Origin: Kiritimatiellia bacterium
Lineage (GTDB): Bacteria > Verrucomicrobiota > Kiritimatiellia > RFP12 > UBA1067
Length of the DNA: 11,739 bases
Assembly (NCBI GenBank): GCA_017521065.1
Contig: JAFXEA010000193.1
Span: 1-11,739, forward strand
Direction of reading: 5' to 3'
The position numbers and the translations under genes are program-made. Shown here piece after piece: positions 1 to 6,858 of the stretch; positions within the stretch are counted from its first letter, which is position 1; each line of letters starts with the position of its first letter. Below the pieces are notes generated by a model. That model was not told the origin of the DNA, did not search any database, and was given only the letters and a program-made list of their open reading frames with translations.

Positions 1-103
1 ACGCCGCATGACGAAATGAAAACGCCCCATGACCAAAAGGCATGAGCCGCATGACCAAAACAAAACGCCCCATGTCCAAAAGGCATGAGCCGCATATCCA
101 AAA
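1..103. repeat. Degenerate 43-bp tandem repeat
   Basis: Two copies of a 39-base unit lie at 22-60 and 65-103, with 36 of 39 identical positions by eye and a 4-base linker, giving a 43-bp period. A partial, more diverged copy occupies 1-21. Within each unit the shorter word CATGACCAAAA (or CATGTCCAAAA) appears more than once. No open frame of interest covers it. It lies in the non-coding region downstream of the minus-strand genes. Function is unknown; it may be a variable-number repeat. Confidence 0.75.
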
Positions 104-132
104 CTCTTCACTCTTTACTCTTTTGAAATTCC

Positions 133-220
133 CCTGTATAGCCTATCTAATTCTCCTGTACTCCCTAAGCACTTTCCCTGTACTCCCTAAGCACTTTCCC
201 TGTATGCCTAAATGAAATGG
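133..220. repeat. 22-bp tandem repeat, four units
   Basis: The word CCTGTA occurs at 133, 155, 177 and 199, exactly every 22 bases. The two middle units (155-176 and 177-198) are identical. The outer two are degenerate but keep CCTGTA and a CCTA word near the middle of the unit. There are no unique spacers between units, so this is a minisatellite-like tandem array and not a CRISPR. It sits about 70 bases beyond the end of the truncated gene at 290-466. Confidence 0.85.
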
Positions 221-289
221 TCAGCACTGGCAATGCCGAAGGTCAGTATGCACTTTTTGCAGAGTCTGTTGGCCTCATGTGCGGCGACT

Positions 290-466
290 CTATTCCATAA
301 TGCAAACATCACCCACTCTTTTTAACTTATCCGACCTTCTCAAAGGGTGTGTCCCCAGATTTTCCACGGCCGATTCCACGATGTCGAGATAGTCGGAGCG
401 CGTCGCGCCAAAGAGCGCCGCCGGGAAAAGTGCCGAGGCGGCCAACATGACGGCGAAGCGCTTCAT
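290..466 (-). pseudogene. Truncated 5' end of a secreted-protein gene
   Basis: An ATG at 466-464 overlaps the stop codon of the VOC-fusion gene as ATGA, with a Shine-Dalgarno-like AGGGAG about 9 bases upstream. This is the normal arrangement for a translationally coupled downstream gene. The frame gives 58 residues. Residues 1-21 are a clear signal peptide (MKRFAVMLAASALFPAALFGA), followed by TRSDYLDIVESAVE, which looks like the start of a mature exported enzyme. After about residue 35 the reading enters a dispersed repeat (boxes at 345-356 and 311-340) and ends at TAG 290-292. I infer a gene whose 3' part was lost by insertion or recombination at the repeat. The family of the lost body cannot be told from so little. 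It could instead be a genuine small secreted peptide, which I think less likely. Confidence 0.6.
311..356. repeat. Dispersed element boxes, left copy
   Basis: Box 1 at 311-340 matches 11508-11537 at 25 of 30 positions, including the run TTTTTAACTTATC. Box 2, GGGTGTGTCCCC at 345-356, matches GGGTCTGTCCCC at 11457-11468 at 11 of 12 positions. Here the boxes lie in the order 1 then 2 with only 4 bases between them, while at the right end of the window the order is 2 then 1. I infer they are the two ends of a short mobile or REP-like element, brought together here by loss of the material between neighbouring copies. The copy lies exactly where the 290-466 gene loses coding sense. Confidence 0.55.
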
Positions 467-2763
467 CGCGGCTGCTCCCTGAGGACAGGTCTTGCCCGCT
501 TTACGAACTGGATGGATATTCCCGACGGATCCTTCATCATCGCTCCGTCGAACCCCGGAGCTTTCTCATGGACGACCAACGTCGCGCCCGCCGCAGTCAG
601 ACGCGCGATATCGGCCTCCACGTCGTCCGAAACAAACCCGAAATGCAACGCCAGCGGACGCATCGAGTGGTAGTCCGGCGCGGACGGCGCGTCTTTTGCG
701 CGGTAGAGTTCGAGCGCAATCTTCCCGGTCTTATCGACTATGAAAGTCGTGTGCGTGACGTCATCGCGCTGGCTGGTGATTTCGAAACCAAGATTCTCCA
801 CCCACCACTTCGCCACGGCAACGGGATCGGCGACGTCGATCGCCGTGTGCTCAAGCGCGGAACCTTTTGGCGACGGCAACAGTTTGCGATAGCGATCCAC
901 CGATTCGCCGAGGCCGGGAACCGGCGTCACCTCGTGGAACGCCTCGCGCACCTTGATGCGGACGTATTCGTCCGTGAAAAGCGTCGCCGCGTCGGAACGC
1001 TCCCTGGGAAGATTCATGTATTCCGCCTTTGCGCTGTCGTAGCGGTCTATCGCCGCCTTGAGTCGGGCCGTGTCGTAGACGTGCCCGAACATGTCGCCCC
1101 TCAGCCCTGTCGCCATCACGTCCCATCCCGCCTCGATCATGCGGAACAGGCGAAGCCCGTAGAGCGACGATGTGAGCAGGTAGCTCTCGTCCGCCTTGTC
1201 GCGGCATCTGACGGTTTTCGCAAGCTCCAAGATTTCCTCCCACATCCCGACCGACTCGCGCCGGTCGGCGAGAATGCCCTCAATTGACCCGTCCAGAATG
1301 CGGTTGTAAAGCCAGTCGGCTCCAATGATCATGTTGATGCCTGCGAGATAGCAGTCGCGCACCCAGATCACCGGCAGGTCCTTGGCCGCAGCCGCATCCG
1401 ATGCCGATTTGCCGCGCAGAATCGCCTTGGGCGTGAGAAGCGCAAGATGGTGCAGCGCGTCCACGGACTCCGGCATGACGCCCATCGCCTCCGCCGCCTT
1501 GCGGAAACATCCCTCTTCCGTTTCATGCTCTCCGTTGGCCCAGTTCGCCATGACGCGCGCATTGAGTTCGCACCAGAACTCGTTCCTGATGCACGGCCCG
1601 ACCCATCCGCCGCCGCGGCTCCACGTCCATACTCCCGCGAAGAGCGGACTCTTCGCGAAATCACGCAGAGTGTGCGGGTCGGGAGATCCTTCGTTTTCCT
1701 CGAATCCGTTTATCACCGAGTCGGCGATGTACGACGGGAATGCGCCCTTCCCCTCGTACTCGCGCTGGCACTGCACTTCGACGATCTGGGGGTGTTCGCC
1801 GAGTCCGAGAGTGCGGTTGAAGTCGATGCCGCGGAAGAAATCAGAAGCGCAGTGCTTGATCGAGATGATGAATTTTTCATGGGGCCGCACCCGTCCGGCG
1901 ACGTCGCGATAGTAGTCGGGCCGGACATGGAAATATCCGAAGTCCCACGTGCGGTAGATGCACGTCTTTCCGCGCTTGACGCAAACCTCCTCCCGCAGAA
2001 GGTTCATCAGCGCGGCGTGCGCGGCCTTCGAGCCTTCGAGGTCGTTCCAGTAGTCGCAAGGTCTGTTTCCGCCGTGGAACGGAGTCTTGAAAGTATAATT
2101 CTCGCCCGTTCTCACGACGATGCCGTCAAGCTCCGGGAACGTGTCGAAGAACTCGCCTATCAGTGCGCGGTGGATTTCCAGCGTCTTCGGCTTCATGAAG
2201 TCTATGCGTCCGTCCGGTCTGCATATTTCGGCCTTGTACAGCTCCTTCATCCGGCGCGGCAGGACGATGACGTCCGTGTTTACGAAAACGGCCAGCCCCG
2301 CCGCCTTCGCCTCGCGTATCTTCGCGGCGAACTTTTCGCGCACTGCGAGAACCCACTTGCGAGCGTCGCTCCCTTCCGGGAACACGCGGCTATCGTATCC
2401 GTCGTAGAGCGCGGTCACTGCAAGGGGAAGACCATTCATCCGCAGCGCGACGGCGTTGAACCCGCACTCTCTCTGGAACGCAGGCGACTCGAACCTGCTT
2501 GGATTGGGGTCGAACTGGTTCATGTTCGTGTCCATGACGATGCGTCGGCTTACATCCGCCGGACGCGCATCCGAAGGCCAGTTCGAGAACCATCCGGAAT
2601 TCGCACAGACGACGAACGGGATCGCACACGCTGCAACCGAAAATACCATTTTGTAAAGTAGAGACCCACGCCTCGGCGTTGCCGATGCGACTTCCCCCTC
2701 GTCAAACCGTACGTGCGGATTTCCCGCATACGGCTTTCCATTGATCGCTTCTCTCTTTGACAC
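463..2763 (-). CDS. Predicted TIM-barrel glycosidase-like protein fused to C-terminal VOC domain
   Basis: The frame is 766 residues from GTG 2763, or 728 from ATG 2649. Residues 1-38 are translated group II intron RNA (see that entry). Residues 39-56 are hydrophobic (MVFSVAACAIPFVVCANS), like a signal peptide. Residues about 70-420 look like a (beta/alpha)8 hydrolase: a start resembling enzymes that track a target strand by strand (RRIVMDTNMNQF), then FPELDGIVVRTGENYTF with Glu221 as a candidate catalytic acid, and FAGVWTWSRGGGW late in the barrel. The overall look recalls GH67-like alpha-glucuronidases, but I cannot assign a family. Residues about 420-625 are helical. Residues about 636-756 are a VOC (glyoxalase/dioxygenase-type) domain with metal-ligand candidates His639, Glu685 and His707; the usual fourth Glu is Gln752. 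Start choice: GTG 2763 has AAAGGAAGG 9 bases upstream and a perfect promoter, whereas ATG 2649 has no clear ribosome site. GC content is higher than in the adjacent operon, and the stop overlaps the next start (ATGA). Substrate unknown. Confidence 0.75.
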   Translation of the reverse strand: MSKREAINGKPYAGNPHVRFDEGEVASATPRRGSLLYKMVFSVAACAIPFVVCANSGWFSNWPSDARPADVSRRIVMDTNMNQFDPNPSRFESPAFQRECGFNAVALRMNGLPLAVTALYDGYDSRVFPEGSDARKWVLAVREKFAAKIREAKAAGLAVFVNTDVIVLPRRMKELYKAEICRPDGRIDFMKPKTLEIHRALIGEFFDTFPELDGIVVRTGENYTFKTPFHGGNRPCDYWNDLEGSKAAHAALMNLLREEVCVKRGKTCIYRTWDFGYFHVRPDYYRDVAGRVRPHEKFIISIKHCASDFFRGIDFNRTLGLGEHPQIVEVQCQREYEGKGAFPSYIADSVINGFEENEGSPDPHTLRDFAKSPLFAGVWTWSRGGGWVGPCIRNEFWCELNARVMANWANGEHETEEGCFRKAAEAMGVMPESVDALHHLALLTPKAILRGKSASDAAAAKDLPVIWVRDCYLAGINMIIGADWLYNRILDGSIEGILADRRESVGMWEEILELAKTVRCRDKADESYLLTSSLYGLRLFRMIEAGWDVMATGLRGDMFGHVYDTARLKAAIDRYDSAKAEYMNLPRERSDAATLFTDEYVRIKVREAFHEVTPVPGLGESVDRYRKLLPSPKGSALEHTAIDVADPVAVAKWWVENLGFEITSQRDDVTHTTFIVDKTGKIALELYRAKDAPSAPDYHSMRPLALHFGFVSDDVEADIARLTAAGATLVVHEKAPGFDGAMMKDPSGISIQFVKRARPVLREQPR
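2653..2763 (-). mobile_element. Group II intron 3' remnant (domains V and VI)
   Basis: On the minus strand, 2737-2704 reads as domain V: AAGCCGTAT, then GCGG, a GAAA loop, then CCGC, ACG and TACGGTTT. The lower stem contains the conserved AGC triad and the two-base-type bulge expected of this catalytic hairpin. Downstream, TCGGC-AAC-GCCGA with flanking paired bases forms domain VI. The element ends CTCTACTTTAC at 2653, like the 3' ends of bacterial group II introns (pyrimidine-rich, final AC or AT). The bases 2763-2738 would be the tail of domain IV or a scar. Domains I-III and the reverse transcriptase are absent, so it cannot splice alone. The translated product (KPYAGNPHVRFDEG and so on) is a string I recall as common beside such introns. 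The gene's ATG lies 4 bases after the intron end. Confidence 0.88.
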
Positions 2764-2772
2764 GGCTTTCGT

Positions 2773-2781
2773 CCTTCCTTT
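2773..2781 (-). promoter_or_regulatory. Shine-Dalgarno AAAGGAAGG before GTG 2763
   Basis: AAAGGAAGG reads on the minus strand from 2781 to 2773, 9 bases before GTG 2763. It supports translation starting upstream of, and through, the intron remnant. If the segment 2763-2653 were removed, the same site would lie 12 bases from ATG 2649, so it was probably the gene's original ribosome site before the intron arrived. Confidence 0.6.
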
Positions 2782-2790
2782 ACTTTAAGT

Positions 2791-2820
2791 ATTATATTTG
2801 TTTTTTTTTTTTTCTGTCAA
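2791..2820 (-). promoter_or_regulatory. Consensus sigma-70-type promoter
   Basis: On the minus strand TTGACA (2820-2815) and TATAAT (2796-2791) are separated by 18 bases, almost all A. Both hexamers are perfect consensus, and the A-tract spacer would make the region curved and easily opened. Transcription would start near 2784, giving a leader of about 20 bases that begins just before the Shine-Dalgarno AAAGGAAGG. It separates the VOC-fusion gene from the operon at 2877-11077, so the left gene probably has its own strong transcription. The assignment assumes the organism's main sigma factor reads the usual hexamers. Confidence 0.75.
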
Positions 2821-2876
2821 ATCCGTGTTCTCGCAGTTGCCACTTGTCCTCACACAGAAGCGGAGGAGATGTCAAA

Positions 2877-3557
2877 TCATTTGGCAATCAAGGGGAGAAT
2901 GACGGTGGCAACTTGCTTCGCCTCTTTCTTACGGAGTGAGGCTTTGTGGTGATACATATCACTCCAGTGTTCATTCCTGTCAAAAGGATCGAGAAATGAA
3001 TAAAGGTCATTAATGACAATTCCGCCAACATCCCGTACAACACCCAAGGCGGCTTCATTCAACTCCTTGACCTTTATGTTCCTCTCTACAGATTTGAGCG
3101 GTGTCGATGTAGCCCAGACGATTTTGGCACGAGGTTGCCTCTTGCGGATGATGAGAAACACATCAGTCAAAGCCGATGCCCATTTGGACGTTTCAGTTCT
3201 TGTCGAATGAAGTCCGTTGTTGAAGTGTATGACATCATACTCCGAATCTGCGAGGTGCAGCTCGAGCAGACGCAGATACTCTGGACGTGTTACGCAATAT
3301 GAAGAAACCCAAAAGCTTATGTTGCACTTTCCCTCCGTCAACCTGCGAACCTCCTCTTGATAACCACTGCAAATTGAGTCCCCAACAAGCAACGCTCGAG
3401 GCAGGCCCTTGTTTGCATCGGTCATGTGGAAAGCGTACGAGATAGACCACTCGGTGTTTTCACGCCCTTTTATATTTTGCGACACAGGACACCCGCCGTC
3501 ACCGCCAGCAGCAGAAAAAAACGGTACGAAAGCCAACAAAATTAGTCCGTAAAACAT
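2877..3557 (-). CDS. Secreted SGNH/GDSL-type esterase-like hydrolase
   Basis: This 226-residue protein begins with a hydrophobic signal peptide (about 1-17, MFYGLILLAFVPFFSAA). The SGNH fold is suggested by LLVGDSICSGY with Ser61 as nucleophile (block I), HFNNGLHS with Asn114 in the position of the oxyanion residue (block III), and SDMYHH with Asp200 and His203 as the DxxH of block V. The length fits a minimal single-domain SGNH hydrolase. Family members remove acetyl or other acyl groups from polysaccharides, which fits the glycosidase neighbours, but the ester cleaved here cannot be told. The Shine-Dalgarno GAGGAGG begins inside the stop codon of the upstream gene, with 13 bases between the genes, so it is the last gene of the operon. 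The one row of 60 bases counted at 2941-3000 is 40% GC, much lower than the gene to its left. Confidence 0.82.
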   Translation of the reverse strand: MFYGLILLAFVPFFSAAGGDGGCPVSQNIKGRENTEWSISYAFHMTDANKGLPRALLVGDSICSGYQEEVRRLTEGKCNISFWVSSYCVTRPEYLRLLELHLADSEYDVIHFNNGLHSTRTETSKWASALTDVFLIIRKRQPRAKIVWATSTPLKSVERNIKVKELNEAALGVVRDVGGIVINDLYSFLDPFDRNEHWSDMYHHKASLRKKEAKQVATVILPLIAK

Positions 3558-3570
3558 GATTACACCCTCC

Positions 3571-6500
3571 TCATTTTACTTTAATCACAGGTCTGCCAAG
3601 TTCATCCTCCTCCACCGGGAACAGCGTAAGTCTTTCGTATCCCCGAATCTCAGGTTTATGCATCACCAAGCGAAGATCGCCTTCAAATGTCTTGAAAATC
3701 ATTCCGTGCCCGCCGTTACCGGCGAACATCATCCGAAAATCAGACCACGGTCCTTCAGCCTTGCCTGTCTGAGAGGAACATGAAATAACCGAATACCCGC
3801 TGTCGCAAAACTTGCTCCAGATCATCGAGAGCAGCCCCGTGCGAGGTGAACGATAACAAAAAGGACCATCCATCACATAATTCGGACCGAATGCGGAATT
3901 CGCCTTGAAAAGTTCCCTCATTGGTCCAACCAATCCGGACATATCGTCTTTCAACCGACCAACCAGAAGACGTCCGATCTGCGTCTGAGTCCATTCCTGG
4001 CTGTAGACCATCCACGGCGAACCGTCAGGGTCCACCACCAGCGTGCCGTCAAGAGCCATATAATCATGAGGTGTCGCACTCATATCAGACAACTGAACAA
4101 ATGGACCTTCGGGCGTATCGGCCGCGAATATCCAAGTTCCGGATCGTGTCAGCGGATAGCACGGCGGCGGCACAAAATTGGGATCGGGAGCCATTGATTT
4201 AATTGGATGCTTCGGATCGGGATGAAGAATTGCAGTCGCAAAAAGGTAATATTTCCCTTTGTGCGCATGGACCTCCGGAGCGCACACACGGAATGTCCGG
4301 GCAGACTCAGGCATTGTCATCACACGTTTTGGAGCACTCCAGATCTTAAGATCCTTCGATGTCCGCACCTGGACGCCGCGCGAGACATTCCATGGTACTG
4401 TCTCGTACAGATAATATGTTCCATTCTCCCTGACGGGCAGAATAAATGGATCCCGGACACGGAACTCCGTCTTATCCACCATGCCCGTCATGCGTTTTGC
4501 AACAGTCTCTAAAATGCATTTGGCTTTGTCCTGATCCTCAGTGACCACGTGTTTCACGCCAAGATCGGCCGCCGCTTTCAAATCGGCTTCATTGCAGCCG
4601 CAATGGGCGATTGTAGCCACTCCTGCATCATAAAGCGCAGCGGCGACGTCATCCGGAAATATGCGGTCAAACTCAAGATAGTCCATCTTGGCCGCGACAG
4701 CGGCGAACGCCTCGGCGTCACGAACCTCGCGATAGTCGTAATTCTCCTTGACATGCTTCGCCGAGGTAGTGGTCAGACACACCTTCAATTCGGGAAATTC
4801 CTTCTTGATCGCCAACGCCACATTCTTTGTTGCTGCAACAATCCGCCGCCGGGAAACCGGAAGGCGCAACTCTTTTTTCGCGATCTGACGTGCAGATGCG
4901 ATATCCTTCGCACGAACCATCCGAAGTTCCGTAGTAGATGGAACCGGATATTCCGGAATCTCAACCCATCGCGATTCAAGTGGGGCAAGTTCAATCTTAT
5001 CCGACCAGGCCCCTACATTCGGCATCGCCGTCAGAGTACGGCGGGTCGGGTTGACAAGCAGAAGCCAAGTGCCCGACTTTCCTTTCCATGCCCGTGCAAC
5101 GGCTCCTCCAAGATACCCGCCAACCGTTCCAGGATAATCATCAGAATTGAGTATCTCCTCGCGAGCCTTGATTTCCCACGCGACATCACAGACCGTCGCC
5201 CACGCCCGATCGAACGCTTCACCCTTCAGAAACTTGAAATATTCGTGAAACACATAATAGCCGATACCATTGGCTCCACCCGCAATTGCCTGCCAGCTCA
5301 TGTTTGCGATTTCTTCACGGGTCGGCAGATACATCTCGCCCGTTTCGCCTTGTTCGCGCTTGCGGAACCAAGACCAATCGAATATCTGCGGAACCTGCCA
5401 CATCGGACGGAAACCGAACATCTCCTCTCTCGCCTCTTTCGCCCATGCGGAAGCAATTGAGATGTCGGCACGATCCCCCTTGTTGCCGATAGGATAGGGA
5501 TCCATGCCCAACACATCATAACACGGCAGAAACGCCCTCACGTGTTCAGGCTTGTCAAGAACGGCATAGGTCGGCCGGTCCGGATCAAGCTTATGGAAAA
5601 GGCGCACCGATTCACTTATGGCGGGAATGCATGACAAAGGGGACTCATCGACGACATACCATGCGATAAGCGCGGGATGATCGGCAACCTCACGGATTTT
5701 CGCCGGAATAAGTTTCCGGGACTCTTCCCGCGTATTCGGATGGCCATCTTCAAAATATCCGCAATCATAGAGAAGTGTCCGAGCATCAGATGCAACATAA
5801 ATTCCAGCCGCGCCGAGCTTGTCGAGATGTTCACGCTTCAGTTTTCCGTACTGCATCAGGTAGTTGAACGGCCCCTTCTTGTAGATTGTAATTCGCTCAT
5901 CGGTCATTCCTTTTCCGAAACAGCCAAGCAGAAACACGCGCTTGCCGTCGATGAGCGTCCTCCCCTGCGAGTCGAAATCAACATGACGCTTCACCCGTTC
6001 CGCCGTGCGCGTAAAGGCTAGTTCGGTCGTTGCGAAGGCTTTCCCGCCTACTTTGGGACGGATAGTGAATGTCACCTGCTGTCCCCCCATCGCCAACTGC
6101 GCAACCGGTACTTTAATGCGGGCAAGTCTCGAATCGAACTTCTGCGCGGGACGTGTCACCTGTTTACCGTTGGAATCGGTAAAAGTGAATTCTGCGGTCA
6201 CACTCTCCAAAGGATGCCGCACCGTGTTCACGTTGATCGCCGCGACAAATTCAACATCCCCCTCCCACGCAGTGTCACGATACGCAGATGAAACGAGATA
6301 ATCTATCCATTTTACGCCCAACGGCTCAAAATGGAATTCATCGAACCGCACACGACCGACGGAACCTTTGCGCAGAAAGCAAACAAACCTGCCGATTGCG
6401 GCATTTGCAGGAAGCGGCGGCGTGCGCCCCTCAAAACGTGTCCAGCCCTCGGTACTTACATCATTGTCGGTAACCCGGCGGGCATGATCGTTACCAAGCC

Positions 6501-6840
6501 ACGTACCGTCAGCAGCGATCCATTCGATGCTGATATCGGGGCCACCGTTCCAAACACCCTTCTTCAATGCGTCAATACGCACCCAGCCACCGTAACGATA
6601 AACGCCACCAGGCTCAACCGAAACCTCCTGCAACGGAAAACAGTACTGGTTGGTATTATTGTTTTCCCAAACCAAAGCCGCACTGCCTTTACGGCCGACG
6701 CCGGGTTCAATCTTCCATATTTTCCCTGGGACCTGCCATTTCGACGAACCTTTTTCAAAATTGCCGTTCTCGAAAATCGCGGCAGACAATCCCCCCGTGA
6801 CCGCCAGAATAACCAGCGACATAATCTTTTTGATTGCCAT
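3571..6840 (-). CDS. Multidomain glycosidase: CBM-like, TIM barrel, GDPD-like segment, GH43 propeller
   Basis: This 1089-residue protein has a signal peptide at about 1-21. Residues about 22-172 form a jelly-roll carbohydrate-binding-like module (IFENGNFEKGSSKW at its start), and about 173-280 a beta-sandwich linker. Residues about 285-560 form a clan GH-A-like barrel: AWYVVDES with Glu399 as candidate acid/base, GMDPYP at 445-450, and GGANGIGYYVFHE late in the barrel. The strand where a nucleophile Glu is expected reads WQVPQIF, with Gln485. Residues about 665-780 resemble the C-terminal half of a GDPD barrel (DAGVATIAHCGCNEADLKAA, then GVKHVVTEDQ). Residues about 785-1089 are a GH43-type five-bladed propeller: RDPF with Asp797 (base), APEVH with Glu856, LDG with Asp931, and VMDGPF, where Asp991 stands at a site often Glu. 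GH43 enzymes are mostly arabinofuranosidases and xylosidases. AGGGA precedes ATG 6840 and the gap to the upstream gene is 18 bases. Linkage specificity unknown. Confidence 0.85.
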   Translation of the reverse strand: MAIKKIMSLVILAVTGGLSAAIFENGNFEKGSSKWQVPGKIWKIEPGVGRKGSAALVWENNNTNQYCFPLQEVSVEPGGVYRYGGWVRIDALKKGVWNGGPDISIEWIAADGTWLGNDHARRVTDNDVSTEGWTRFEGRTPPLPANAAIGRFVCFLRKGSVGRVRFDEFHFEPLGVKWIDYLVSSAYRDTAWEGDVEFVAAINVNTVRHPLESVTAEFTFTDSNGKQVTRPAQKFDSRLARIKVPVAQLAMGGQQVTFTIRPKVGGKAFATTELAFTRTAERVKRHVDFDSQGRTLIDGKRVFLLGCFGKGMTDERITIYKKGPFNYLMQYGKLKREHLDKLGAAGIYVASDARTLLYDCGYFEDGHPNTREESRKLIPAKIREVADHPALIAWYVVDESPLSCIPAISESVRLFHKLDPDRPTYAVLDKPEHVRAFLPCYDVLGMDPYPIGNKGDRADISIASAWAKEAREEMFGFRPMWQVPQIFDWSWFRKREQGETGEMYLPTREEIANMSWQAIAGGANGIGYYVFHEYFKFLKGEAFDRAWATVCDVAWEIKAREEILNSDDYPGTVGGYLGGAVARAWKGKSGTWLLLVNPTRRTLTAMPNVGAWSDKIELAPLESRWVEIPEYPVPSTTELRMVRAKDIASARQIAKKELRLPVSRRRIVAATKNVALAIKKEFPELKVCLTTTSAKHVKENYDYREVRDAEAFAAVAAKMDYLEFDRIFPDDVAAALYDAGVATIAHCGCNEADLKAAADLGVKHVVTEDQDKAKCILETVAKRMTGMVDKTEFRVRDPFILPVRENGTYYLYETVPWNVSRGVQVRTSKDLKIWSAPKRVMTMPESARTFRVCAPEVHAHKGKYYLFATAILHPDPKHPIKSMAPDPNFVPPPCYPLTRSGTWIFAADTPEGPFVQLSDMSATPHDYMALDGTLVVDPDGSPWMVYSQEWTQTQIGRLLVGRLKDDMSGLVGPMRELFKANSAFGPNYVMDGPFCYRSPRTGLLSMIWSKFCDSGYSVISCSSQTGKAEGPWSDFRMMFAGNGGHGMIFKTFEGDLRLVMHKPEIRGYERLTLFPVEEDELGRPVIKVK

Positions 6841-6858
6841 TACTCTTCCCTTTTTCGC

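Noticed and set aside
1..220. Possible CRISPR array
   Set aside because: The units are tandem without unique spacers, and the periods (43 and 22) come from near-identical whole units; no cas gene is in the window.
1447..2661. Long plus-strand open frame (404 residues)
   Set aside because: It lies opposite the VOC-fusion gene in GC-rich DNA, is Arg-rich, has no domain motifs or signal peptide, and no ribosome site fits.
2797..2814. T-run of the plus strand as an intrinsic terminator
   Set aside because: There is no stable hairpin directly before it on the plus strand; the run is better explained as the A-rich spacer of the minus-strand promoter.
2836..2912. Inverted 8-base repeat GTTGCCAC / GTGGCAAC near the end of the SGNH gene
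   Set aside because: The arms are 61 bases apart, one lies inside the coding sequence and no T-run follows; likely chance.
4549..5460. Plus-strand open frame (303 residues)
   Set aside because: It is antisense to the multidomain glycosidase, whose motifs are clear, and shows no family features of its own.
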